Shown piece by piece: positions 6,396 through 13,738 of a stretch of 13,738 nucleotides of DNA. Numbering within the stretch: the first letter of the stretch is position 1; each line of letters opens with the position of its first letter. The notes beneath the pieces were generated by a model, which saw nothing but the letters and a program-made list of their open reading frames with translations, was not told the origin of the DNA and made no database searches. Both the position numbers and the translations under genes were made by a program. The stretch comes from Cytophagales bacterium (GTDB lineage: Bacteria; Bacteroidota; Bacteroidia; Cytophagales; Cyclobacteriaceae): contig DMST01000466.1 of NCBI GenBank assembly GCA_003454975.1, forward strand, positions 1 through 13,738. Reading direction: 5' to 3'.

Positions 6396-7531
6396 GCTTT
6401 TACTTTTAGGGTGTCTTTTACAAATCGGGCCTTCTTGGTGAGGCCCTCATAGGTACTATCGGTAATGGTGACATGGCCCATCTTACGAAAGGGCTTGGTC
6501 AGTTTCTTGCCGTACAAATGCACGTGTACTCCGTCTACCGCCAGTACTTCGTCCATGCCCTCGTACAAGGCCGGACCAGAAAAGCCGGCTTCACCCAGCA
6601 CATTGACCATAGCGGAGAGTGCATCGCCAGCCGTGCTACCCAAGGGCCAGTTGAGTATCGCCCGGATGTGCTGCTCAAACTGACTGGTGTCGTTGCCCTC
6701 AATGGTCTGGTGCCCGCTATTGTGAGTACGCGGTGCTACCTCATTCACTAGCACCTTGCCGTCCTTGGTCACAAACATTTCCACCGCTAGCAAACCTACT
6801 AGGTCCAATTTCTCAATTACGTCGCAGGCAATCCGCTCGGCTTCGTTGGCTACCTCTACCGAGATACGTGCCGGGGAGAATAGAAACTCTACCAAGTTGG
6901 CGGTGGGGTGAAACACCATCTCCACCACGGGGAAGGTGCGGATCTCACCCCGCGCATTACGCGCTACTACTACCGAAATCTCAGTTTCGAAGTCTACCAG
7001 ATCCTCCAGCAAACCGGGGGCATCAAAGGCATCTTTCAAATCCCCCGCTGAGCGGAGTAATTGCACCCCCCGACCGTCATAACCACCGCGCCCCAACTTG
7101 TTCACGGCCGGTAGTCGGTTCGCATGTTGAGCCACCTCAGCGGCATTCTCGGTCAGAATAAAGTCAGCTGTAGGAATGCCTTCTCGCAAATAGAACTGCT
7201 TCTGCTCCCGCTTATCCTGTATCAACCGGATCACCTCCGGTTGAGGGTATACGGTAACTCCCTCTTGCTGCAAGGCTTCCAGTGCTTCCGTGTTTACCTT
7301 CTCTATTTCAATGGTAATCAGGCTTTTGTCTTTTCCCCACCGGTACACGGTATCATAGTCCAACAGATCACCCACCACGAAGTCGGTGGCCAGATGCTTA
7401 CAAGGTGCATTGGCATCAGGGTCTAACACGTGGATGTCCAGATTGAAATCAATAGCTGACTGGATCATCATGCGGCCCAGTTGGCCACCACCCAGCACAC
7501 CCAGCTTAAAGTCTTGAGCAAATGCGTTCAC
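6392..7531 (-). CDS. purK: N5-carboxyaminoimidazole ribonucleotide synthase
   Basis: 379 residues from GTG at 7531. An ATP-grasp enzyme that joins AIR and bicarbonate with ATP to give N5-CAIR, the substrate of PurE. Visible are GGGQLGRM at 14-21 (pre-ATP-grasp fold), GRGGYDGRG at 147-155 (ATP-binding loop), the acidic ETEISVVVARN near 182-192, AVEMFV near 249-254 and NEVAPRTHNSGH at 263-274 (metal and phosphate site). The frame is open upstream to an ATG at 7588, but that would add 19 residues (SFNIWHSTF…) read from the inverted repeat and unlike any PurK. The first conserved strand (KLGVLGGG) begins at residue 9, so GTG at 7531 fits best. First gene of purK-purE-lipoprotein. Confidence 0.95.
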   Translation of the reverse strand: MNAFAQDFKLGVLGGGQLGRMMIQSAIDFNLDIHVLDPDANAPCKHLATDFVVGDLLDYDTVYRWGKDKSLITIEIEKVNTEALEALQQEGVTVYPQPEVIRLIQDKREQKQFYLREGIPTADFILTENAAEVAQHANRLPAVNKLGRGGYDGRGVQLLRSAGDLKDAFDAPGLLEDLVDFETEISVVVARNARGEIRTFPVVEMVFHPTANLVEFLFSPARISVEVANEAERIACDVIEKLDLVGLLAVEMFVTKDGKVLVNEVAPRTHNSGHQTIEGNDTSQFEQHIRAILNWPLGSTAGDALSAMVNVLGEAGFSGPALYEGMDEVLAVDGVHVHLYGKKLTKPFRKMGHVTITDSTYEGLTKKARFVKDTLKVKA

Positions 7532-7541
7532 GTAATGAATT

Positions 7542-7592
7542 TTGAATGTTGAATGCCAAATGTTGAATGACCGAAGTGCATTCAACATTCAA
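7542..7592. repeat. 15-bp perfect inverted repeat with internal TTGAATG copies
   Basis: TTGAATGTTGAATGC at 7542-7556 is repeated exactly in reverse complement at 7578-7592, with a 21-bp spacer that holds another TGTTGAATGA (7561-7570). The unit ATTCAACATTCAA is itself tandem. It lies between the reductase stop and the purK start, 11 bp from the latter. It may fold into a long hairpin in the purK leader, or serve as a processing or termination signal; there is no T tract after it, so it is not a classic terminator. I associate AT-rich TTGAATG-type repeats of this sort with Bacteroidota intergenic regions, from memory only. Confidence 0.85.
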
Positions 7593-7615
7593 CACCCAAA
7601 ATGTAACATTGAAAT

Positions 7616-8632
7616 TTAGAATCCGCTTACGCCGTTCACCGTGGTGTACTTCAAGTTCACCTTGGCGCCAGGGTTCATGTATTTGAAAGCCGCGTGGGCC
7701 ATCAGGGCAGATTCATGGAAGCCGCTTAGGATCAATTTGAGCTTACCGGGATAGGTATTGATATCCCCAATGGCAAAGATACCCTCGGTAGAGGTCTGGA
7801 ATTTCTCCGTATCCACTTCTACCTGGTTCTTCTCAATGCCCAAATTCCACTCACCGATAGGGCCCAGCTTGGGGCTCAGGCCAAACAAGGGAATAAAGTC
7901 ATCCACCTCAATGGTTTTCACCTCTTTCGCCTTATTGGTTACCTCCATACTGGCTAGCTGACCATCCCCGTTCAGGGCGGTTACATTGGTGCTTAGCAGC
8001 AGATTGATTTTACCCTCTTGGGCTAGTTGCTCTACCTTGGCAGCCGAATCCGGTGCGCCACGGAAACCATTATTCCGGTGCACTAAGGTCAATTCCTCGG
8101 CCACGTCGGCCAGATACATGCACCAGTCCAAGGCGGAATCGCCACCACCGGCAATCACCACTTTTCTACCGCGAAATTTCTCCGGATCCTTCACCATATA
8201 CTGTATTCCCTTACCGCCTTCGTAGTCCGCCAAGTTTTCCAAAGGCGGTTTGCGAGGCTCAAAGCTCCCCAGCCCACCAGCAATACATACTGCCTTGGCA
8301 TGAATCTGGGTGCCTTCGTTGGTGCCCACCACAAAACTACCGTCCTCTAGCTTTTCCACAGTTTCTACCCGCTCACCTAGTGAGTAGGTAGGATGGAAAG
8401 GCTCTATCTGCTTTTCCAGGTTGTCAATAAGGTCCTGGGCTAGTACATCAGGAAAACCAGGAATATCATAAATCGGCTTACGCGGGTAAATTTCTGAGAG
8501 CTGACCGCCAATTTGCGGCAGGGCGTCAACCACGTGACAGCGCATCTTGAGCAAACCCGCTTCAAATACGGCAAACAGGCCTACAGGCCCGGCCCCTACG
8601 ATGACAATGTCGGTTGTGATAGGTGCTGACAT
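7616..8632 (-). CDS. Ferredoxin--NADP(+) reductase, thioredoxin-reductase-like type
   Basis: 338 residues, the usual size for the homodimeric TrxR-like FNR class found in Bacillus and green sulfur bacteria. It moves electrons between NADP(H) and ferredoxin or flavodoxin in the cytoplasm. An FAD-binding GAGPVG lies at 13-18, an NADP-binding AGGGDSALDW at 161-170, the basic HRNNGFRG at 185-192 for the NADP phosphate, and the C-terminal FAD motif GIFAIGDIN at 284-292. The CxxC redox pair that thioredoxin reductase carries just before the NADP motif is missing (the stretch there reads GIQYMVKDPEKF), so it is not TrxB. A C-terminal extension past about 305 fits the FNR class. ATG is preceded by AAGGAT, a good ribosome site. 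It is likely its own transcript. Confidence 0.92.
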   Translation of the reverse strand: MSAPITTDIVIVGAGPVGLFAVFEAGLLKMRCHVVDALPQIGGQLSEIYPRKPIYDIPGFPDVLAQDLIDNLEKQIEPFHPTYSLGERVETVEKLEDGSFVVGTNEGTQIHAKAVCIAGGLGSFEPRKPPLENLADYEGGKGIQYMVKDPEKFRGRKVVIAGGGDSALDWCMYLADVAEELTLVHRNNGFRGAPDSAAKVEQLAQEGKINLLLSTNVTALNGDGQLASMEVTNKAKEVKTIEVDDFIPLFGLSPKLGPIGEWNLGIEKNQVEVDTEKFQTSTEGIFAIGDINTYPGKLKLILSGFHESALMAHAAFKYMNPGAKVNLKYTTVNGVSGF

Positions 8633-8662
8633 ATCCTTTCTTATTTCTTGTTTTGCTACCTA

Positions 8663-8689
8663 ACCCCATAGGCCCAAAAGGGTTGGGGT
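8663..8689 (-). other. Imperfect hairpin in the reductase 5' leader
   Basis: ACCCC (8663-8667) and GGGGT (8685-8689) can pair, as can CCC (8673-8675) and GGG (8680-8682) around an AAAA loop, with an unequal internal bulge. If transcription begins just after the -7 element at 8701-8708, this would sit almost at the 5' end of the mRNA. The role is unknown; it could affect stability. Confidence 0.3.
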
Positions 8690-8700
8690 GAGTTGAGGGG

Positions 8701-8708
8701 CAAAAGTA
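8701..8708 (-). promoter_or_regulatory. Bacteroidota-type -7 element of the ferredoxin-NADP reductase gene
   Basis: The minus strand reads TACTTTTG, an exact match to the TAnnTTTG consensus of the Bacteroidota primary sigma factor. It lies about 70 bp upstream of the ATG. I do not see a clean TTG -33 element about 20 bp before it, so the match is partial. Confidence 0.5.
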
Positions 8709-8782
8709 CCATACGTGGCTTGATTTTCCTCGCTTTGGGCTGATTTGCCCGTGTACTGCGTCGGACGAAGGGGCGAAAAGTC

Positions 8783-8790
8783 TATATTTA
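8783..8790 (+). promoter_or_regulatory. Possible -7 element of the TPR gene
   Basis: TATATTTA differs from TAnnTTTG only in the last base and lies 18 bp before the ATG at 8809, which would give a very short leader. No TTG is placed correctly upstream. Weak. Confidence 0.25.
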
Positions 8791-8808
8791 CCTAAATCGT
8801 TAGTTTAT

Positions 8809-10014
8809 ATGCTCGCTCGACTCCTTTTTTTAACTGCATTCTTAGCTGGAAGCCATTGCCTCTGGGCACAAGAGGATGACCCTCAATCATTGGACGAGTT
8901 GGTCAATGCTGCCCGGGATCAGTACCTGAACGGATTTCCTGATGTTGCACTACCCATCCTCAACGAAGCGGTGAGCCGCTACCCGGAAGAGACGGATGGC
9001 TACTTCTGGCGGGCTTCTATTCTGCAAGAGCAGGAGGAGTTTACCCGGGCACTCACTGACTACCTGGTGGTCATTGAGCTAGACTCCATGAACAGACAGG
9101 GTTGGTTTGGTTTCGGTCGCATGCTGTGGGAGCTGGAACGGTACGAGGAGTCGGTGGCAGCCTTCACCAAGCTACTCGGTTTCCCAAAGGGGGAGACCAA
9201 CGAGATTATGTTCCGGACGGAAGCTGGACAACCGGGTGTATCGGACATTTTTACTTTCCAGGGTATTCAGTCAGATGTTTATTACTACCGAGGTCTGGGC
9301 CAGTGGGAACTGGACCACCGACCTGAAGCCATCGAAGACCTGGAGAAGGCCGTGGAGCAGAACCCCGAAATGGCCGACTACCATTACCAACTGGGTACCA
9401 TGTACGAGGCCGAGGGAAATGCCAACGATGCGGCCAAGTCCTATTTCCACTGCCTGGAGCAGCAAGACTACCACGTGGGAGCCTTACAAAGCATGCTGGC
9501 GCTGCAAGAGCGAGTGCCGGCAGTGGAGCAATATTTTGCTGAACTCAACCAAGGAGAATCATCCTCCCCCATCACCCTGGTGTACGAAGGCTTGAACCTC
9601 TACAGCCAGGGAGCCTACGCCCAATCCGTGGCCAAATACTCCGAGGCTATCGAACTCCTGCCTGGTTTTCCAGTATTCCATGTGAATCGAGGCATGGCCT
9701 ACGCGAAGTTGCAAAACTGGCGGGCAGCCGAATCCGATTTTCTCAATGCCATTCGCAATTCCCCCGATTATGCTAAAGCCTATTCGCAGTTGGGCACGGC
9801 ATACTACAAACAGCGGCAATGGGACAAAGCTCTTAGTCAATACAACAATGCCCTACGCCTTAATCCTTATCAGGCAGGCATTTACTACAATCGCGCCCTT
9901 ACACATTACTACCTTCGCCACAAGGAGGAAGCCTGCCAAGACCTGAAAAAGGCTATCGAACTGGGTCAGTCTGTCTCGGCAAAGGTCCAGCATAGCCTAT
10001 GCGGATATGATTGA
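8809..10014 (+). CDS. Exported tetratricopeptide-repeat (TPR) protein
   Basis: 401 residues. The signal peptide is MLARLLFLTAFLAGSHCLWA|Q (cleavage about 20/21). Most of the mature chain is TPR: helix-turn-helix units with the expected W/L/G/Y/A/F/A/P spacing at about 31-62, 63-96, 97-129, 155-190, 191-222, 253-286, 287-320, 321-354 and 355-388 (for example AYAKLQNWRAAESDFLNAIRNSPDYAKAYSQLGTAYYKQ around 300). A non-TPR insert of about 25 residues at 125-150 interrupts the first set. TPR proteins are binding scaffolds; the partner is not visible here. It should lie in the periplasm. It points the same way as the giant gene 126 bp later, but with no clear terminator between the two I cannot tell whether they share a transcript. 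Confidence 0.9.
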   Translation: MLARLLFLTAFLAGSHCLWAQEDDPQSLDELVNAARDQYLNGFPDVALPILNEAVSRYPEETDGYFWRASILQEQEEFTRALTDYLVVIELDSMNRQGWFGFGRMLWELERYEESVAAFTKLLGFPKGETNEIMFRTEAGQPGVSDIFTFQGIQSDVYYYRGLGQWELDHRPEAIEDLEKAVEQNPEMADYHYQLGTMYEAEGNANDAAKSYFHCLEQQDYHVGALQSMLALQERVPAVEQYFAELNQGESSSPITLVYEGLNLYSQGAYAQSVAKYSEAIELLPGFPVFHVNRGMAYAKLQNWRAAESDFLNAIRNSPDYAKAYSQLGTAYYKQRQWDKALSQYNNALRLNPYQAGIYYNRALTHYYLRHKEEACQDLKKAIELGQSVSAKVQHSLCGYD

Positions 10015-10140
10015 TGGAGAGTATGGCGAATTAGTATGAATAATGGGTTGTTAGCGGGACTTTTAGCTGCTTGCGTATCCCCTTTAGAAACCCTTCATTC
10101 TTCCCTATCTCGTATATTGCGATAGAATTAACTACGTAAT
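10015..10140 (+). other. Spacer between the TPR gene and the giant gene
   Basis: 126 bp. I see no hairpin with a T run. TATATTGC at 10113-10120 is a weak -7-like match 21 bp before the ATG at 10141, with no TTG at the right distance. The giant gene either has an unrecognised promoter here or is read through from the TPR gene. Confidence 0.4.
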
Positions 10141-13100
10141 ATGTATTCCCTCCCTCAACGGCTACTTTTCCTTCTCCTCTCCTTGCTATCGGTAAGTGCT
10201 TTCGCCCAAATAGAAGGCGACTACGCTACGGCGGATTCTAAGGCTTTTTTTGGTGCCGATACGCGGGCTTGGTTCCGCCGCTCCCATCCTGAAACCCAGC
10301 GCATCTGGCAGTTGGGCCTGGACTTCAAGGCGGCCACCGACGTGCCCGTGAAGGTGAACGTGATGTACTACCCCTTCTCCCACACCACCTATCCGGCGCG
10401 GGCCGCCAAGTGGGAAGACGAAGGCCAGCCCTGGGTAGAATTCACCGTGCGGGATCGCCCCTACTCTCGGGACTACGACTGGAGCCAGGACGTGATGATC
10501 CTGAAGCCCGATGCATTGGAGGATGTCCTGCCCGATTCTATCACCGATCAGGTGTTGGAAGAGGTTATCCAACCCCTGATTTCTGGGCAGGAGGTCTACT
10601 TGTTTTGGGAAGGTGAAAACCGCAATCTAGCCAACGAAACTCGATCGGACAGTACCGAGGTGCGTACCGCCATCCGGTGGGGGATGGAGTGCTTCAACTA
10701 TTACTTAGCCAACGGCAAGCTGCCCGATGTACCCCAACCTAGCTCGGCACAAGCCGTATTCGTTGCTAACCCCAACCAAACCTACGGCCACGATCCGGTC
10801 AATCTGCTATTACCTAGCGACTACCCGGAGGTCATCATTCAGGATTCGGTGCCCTACCGGTTGGCCTGGAAGAGCCAGCTGGCCCTAGGCGAGTCGGGCG
10901 CAGTAGCCGATTCCATCGCTTTTGAGTTGGAAGGCATTTCCAATCAGGCTACGCTCTCTCTTAGCACTCCATTGGGTAGCTACCCTGTAACTCGCCGAGG
11001 CGGCAATTCCTTTGGGGCGTCCCTGCCACCCCAGCCCGAGGGCGAAAGTCAAGCGGAGGTACTCTACCGCCCGGATGCGGATACCGATCCTATTGTGATG
11101 GGCCTGCTCAATGTGCTCGCCTATGCCCAAGAGTCGCGCACCGTGCACGTGATTCCCGTGAGCCAGGAGCGTCCCGATGGTGCCTCGTTGCAAGCCAAGC
11201 TAAACGAAATTTACGGCCCGGCCGTCACCGACTGGACGGTACAAGTAGAGCCCGTTTGGAACAACATTGCCTGGGACAAAGACGAACGCGGCGTCAACCT
11301 GGAAGAAAGCGGCTTGCTCACTGCCTATCCGCCGGAGCTGAAAAATCTAATCAATCGGTACAGCTGGCAGTTTAGCTACAATCCCAATCACTACTACCTC
11401 TTCCTGGTCAACCTGGCCAGCACGGAGGGCAACGTATCGGGCTACATGCCGCGCAAGCGCAACAAGGGCTTTGTGTTCACCAACGTCACGGGGCAGAATA
11501 CCGAAAGCTTCCAACACACCGCCGCCCACGAGCTGGGCCACGGGGCCTTCCGGTTCGACCACTGGTGGCCCGAAACGGGCCTGCCCCAAGGCACTACCGA
11601 CAACCTAATGGACTACGGCGGTGGCACCGCCCTCGCCAAACGCCAGTGGGAGTATATCCGAAATCCGCAAGAGGTCAATACCTTGGGTGAGGAAGACGAG
11701 GATGCTGCATCTGGGGTATTTGTGTATACGGATGAGGTGGACGAAGCTGCCCTGGCAGATTGCTACTACATGGTCAAGCCTTCGGGCGGTATTTTGGGCT
11801 TGCCCATAGCAGAGGCCCCGGTGTTGCGTACACAGGCCAATGTAAGCTACGTCACCACTCGTTTCCAGCTAGGCGATGGGCCCGAGTACCACTATGATGG
11901 TGTCCTGGATGCTTACATCACCATGGAGGGTGCTGCCTATACCGAAACCTGCGCCACTCCTTCGGCACCAGCCGAAGTTTTCGCGGTGGTATGGCACTCC
12001 ACTTGTGTGCGGCAGCTCAACGTATACAACTATACCCCTACGGCGGGTGACTTTCCGGGACCGGAAGCCCTCACACTGGAACGTTCCGGTAGCTACCGTG
12101 TCACCAACTCTTGTGCCCCCAGCGGTTCCGTAAGCCGACAGATTTTTACCCGCTACCAGAACCAAGTAGGGTCTCCACAACAAGCCACGGCTCTGTATAC
12201 ACTGGCCGGGGAGTACCAGAGCCTCTACAATGTTTTGGCGATTGGCGATTGGGAGGCTACCGGAGTAGACCCCGCAGCGTTTTTCCTCACGCACGCGGGC
12301 CCCTATGCCGATAGCGAGCTGCCGCCTTGGAAGGACAATATGGCCGGCTACACCAGCAAGGTAACCAACAGTGTAGCCTATTTCGAGGGGCTTTCTGCAA
12401 GCGCCCTGGAACAGCTTGGGCAAGACGCCCTGGTGCGGTGGGTATCCGAATGGCCAGAGGCTCACCTCCGCGCCCTTTCCGTAGCGGCCCGCGCGCATGC
12501 CATTACCGGGCTCGCCTCCGAGCGTATGAAGGGACACATTCTCGGGGGGCTGTTCAACAAGAAAACGGCCGAAGATGCCCTGTTGGCCCTTATTCAGCCA
12601 GACAACATCCCTACGGAGGATAAACAAGAGCTGGTCGACTTGCTGGTGGCGAAAGACATCTTGGCGACACTGGACGATGAATACAAGGACGGAGGTACGG
12701 CGCTAACGGATAGCAACTACCCCATTTGGGCCAATTACTGCTTGCAGTTAGTCACCGGGGCGTATCCTCCCCCTAGCGAAGAGCCTTTGGAGCTGTTCAG
12801 CCATGTGCTCGAGAAAGAAGCCATCTTTCACTGGGGATCGGAAACCACCTTTGAGTACCTCAATACGGGCGGGGCCATTCCTCTGTCCCTTCCAGGCACC
12901 TATTCGTGTCCTACCCTGTTCTCGGCCCAGTTACAAAACACCACCGTAACCCTGCAGGTCACCGAGCCTTCGGGCCTATCTTCTTGGGTGAATAGCGCCG
13001 AAAACCCACCGGGCTGCACATACGGAGAAGCCGAAGAGTTCACTTTCCAGTACAACGAATACATCATGGCCTTGGCCGTCAAAAACGGCAAGGCGGCCCA

Positions 13101-13738
13101 AGCCATGGGGCTGTTTAGGGGAACCGGACCCGGAGAAAACGTCCAGTTTATGCCCGCCATTTACCTGTTCCACCTCGCCAACCTGCAGGAAGATTACGAT
13201 CAGCAAAAACGAGATCAGGTAACGCTGGACGTGATTATAGTAGCCATAAGCCTGGCTACGCTCCCGGTCAGCGGGCCCGTAGGTACCGCTATCGGGGTCA
13301 TCGATGCCACCGCGGCCATTGCCGATATGGCTATCAACTTAGGGGAAGACGCTATTCTGGCGGAGTTCCCCGAGAATGGCGCCGACTTCGTGCGCAACTT
13401 CCGCACCGTAACGGCGGTGGTAGGCATCGGGGCGTTGGCATATGGGGTAGGTACCTCCCGACTTGTCACCAACCTGAAGGGCTCCCTGGACGACATGGTG
13501 AAGTTTTGGGAGCTCAACAAAGGCCGCCTCAAAGCTGCCCTGACTGCTGAGCAATTTGCCAAAATGCAGGAGACCATAACCGCCGTGCGGCAGCTAGCCA
13601 GTCAGGCAGCCCAGCAGGCCATCACCCAGCTCGGTGAGGTCATCAAGCGAGGATTCGATGAGTCACTGGCGCTCATACAGGAGGGCAACCTGGCCTACTC
13701 CAATGCCCCCGCCGCCCTGATCAACCATGGGCTCTGGT
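10141..13738 (+). CDS. Giant exported protein with metzincin-like site, partial; possible polymorphic-toxin carrier
   Basis: The frame is open from ATG 10141 to the window edge: 1199 codons with no stop, read line by line, so the true protein is larger. Residues 1-22 are a signal peptide (LLFLLLSLLSVSAFA|Q). Residues about 25-400 are unrecognised and partly beta-rich. At 400-500 lies a zincin: AHELGHGAF at 462-470 (His463, Glu464, His467), a third possible ligand His474, and NLMDYGGGT at 488-496 that resembles a metzincin Met-turn. Residues 600-660 hold a Cys-containing probable beta domain (Cys584, 622, 658). A mainly helical region spans about 680-930 and a second Cys-containing segment about 920-965. 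From about 1030 a hydrophobic, Gly/Ala-rich stretch (LPVSGPVGTAIGVIDATAAIADMA, in parts) precedes a helical, Gln/Ala-rich segment (1120-1165). The order resembles secreted Bacteroidota proteins that carry a toxin at the far end. The C-terminus is outside the window, so toxin identity is inference. Confidence 0.85.
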   Translation, partial: MYSLPQRLLFLLLSLLSVSAFAQIEGDYATADSKAFFGADTRAWFRRSHPETQRIWQLGLDFKAATDVPVKVNVMYYPFSHTTYPARAAKWEDEGQPWVEFTVRDRPYSRDYDWSQDVMILKPDALEDVLPDSITDQVLEEVIQPLISGQEVYLFWEGENRNLANETRSDSTEVRTAIRWGMECFNYYLANGKLPDVPQPSSAQAVFVANPNQTYGHDPVNLLLPSDYPEVIIQDSVPYRLAWKSQLALGESGAVADSIAFELEGISNQATLSLSTPLGSYPVTRRGGNSFGASLPPQPEGESQAEVLYRPDADTDPIVMGLLNVLAYAQESRTVHVIPVSQERPDGASLQAKLNEIYGPAVTDWTVQVEPVWNNIAWDKDERGVNLEESGLLTAYPPELKNLINRYSWQFSYNPNHYYLFLVNLASTEGNVSGYMPRKRNKGFVFTNVTGQNTESFQHTAAHELGHGAFRFDHWWPETGLPQGTTDNLMDYGGGTALAKRQWEYIRNPQEVNTLGEEDEDAASGVFVYTDEVDEAALADCYYMVKPSGGILGLPIAEAPVLRTQANVSYVTTRFQLGDGPEYHYDGVLDAYITMEGAAYTETCATPSAPAEVFAVVWHSTCVRQLNVYNYTPTAGDFPGPEALTLERSGSYRVTNSCAPSGSVSRQIFTRYQNQVGSPQQATALYTLAGEYQSLYNVLAIGDWEATGVDPAAFFLTHAGPYADSELPPWKDNMAGYTSKVTNSVAYFEGLSASALEQLGQDALVRWVSEWPEAHLRALSVAARAHAITGLASERMKGHILGGLFNKKTAEDALLALIQPDNIPTEDKQELVDLLVAKDILATLDDEYKDGGTALTDSNYPIWANYCLQLVTGAYPPPSEEPLELFSHVLEKEAIFHWGSETTFEYLNTGGAIPLSLPGTYSCPTLFSAQLQNTTVTLQVTEPSGLSSWVNSAENPPGCTYGEAEEFTFQYNEYIMALAVKNGKAAQAMGLFRGTGPGENVQFMPAIYLFHLANLQEDYDQQKRDQVTLDVIIVAISLATLPVSGPVGTAIGVIDATAAIADMAINLGEDAILAEFPENGADFVRNFRTVTAVVGIGALAYGVGTSRLVTNLKGSLDDMVKFWELNKGRLKAALTAEQFAKMQETITAVRQLASQAAQQAITQLGEVIKRGFDESLALIQEGNLAYSNAPAALINHGLW

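Noticed and set aside
5974..6441. 155-codon + strand frame over purE
   Set aside because: Antisense shadow of purE, which has all its catalytic motifs on the minus strand. The frames at 6733-7161 and 7124-7426 over purK are rejected for the same reason.
7532..7588. N-terminal extension of purK to ATG at 7588
   Set aside because: The added 19 residues are translated from the inverted repeat and do not precede the Rossmann strand in the PurK family; GTG at 7531 gives a normal length.
7542..7592. CRISPR array or IS end
   Set aside because: Only short TTGAATG units with no regular spacers, and no transposase nearby. No CRISPR array or insertion sequence was seen elsewhere in the window.
7616..8632. 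Thioredoxin reductase (trxB)
   Set aside because: The two nucleotide-binding motifs fit, but the CxxC redox pair before the NADP motif is missing and the C-terminus is extended, as in TrxR-like ferredoxin-NADP reductases.
11869..12627. 252-codon open frame on the minus strand inside the giant gene
   Set aside because: It is antisense to the in-frame giant gene, has no recognisable motifs, and mirrors the codon structure of the + strand frame. The same reasoning rejects 10186-10572, 10885-11193 and 13215-13577.

Overview
The window looks like a piece of a Bacteroidota chromosome. The evidence is protein type and gene grouping: an ECF sigma / HEAT-repeat anti-sigma / DUF4097 operon, signal peptides ending A-Q, a near-perfect TAnnTTTG-type -7 element, a thioredoxin-reductase-like ferredoxin-NADP reductase, and a very large secreted protein with an HELGHGAF…NLMDY zincin motif that I associate with Bacteroidota. 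I would not go below phylum; Cytophagia or Saprospiria are guesses.

Layout. Positions 1-28 are the 3' end of a tRNA gene on the + strand, followed by its terminator. From 3311 back to 200 runs a tight leftward operon: ECF sigma factor, membrane anti-sigma factor with HEAT repeats, and two exported DUF4097 paralogues, closed by an intrinsic terminator at 139-175. A regulatory gap of about 280 bp (3312-3593) separates this from a rightward CPBP-family membrane protease (3594-4211). Convergent to that, with only 4 bp between the stops, is a leftward run of purK, purE and a ChaN/EreA-like lipoprotein, whose genes overlap by 4 bp each (ATGA and TTGA junctions). Upstream of purK is a 15-bp perfect inverted repeat, then a leftward ferredoxin-NADP reductase gene. 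Divergent from the reductase is an exported TPR protein (8809-10014). After it comes a reading frame that starts at 10141, is open to the right edge (at least 1199 codons) and is cut by the window end.

Function. The left operon reads as a self-contained envelope-response module: sigma factor, its membrane-bound inhibitor with a predicted periplasmic HEAT domain, and two exported repeat-rich proteins that could be sensors or outputs. The middle is mostly housekeeping (IMP synthesis, electron transfer) with an unexpected lipoprotein attached to purKE. The right end is the most notable: a giant exported protein carrying a metzincin-like site and, further on, a hydrophobic small-residue-rich segment followed by a helical stretch. 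That layout resembles the pre-toxin part of polymorphic toxins. Its C-terminal domain, and any immunity gene, lie outside the window, so that reading cannot be settled here.
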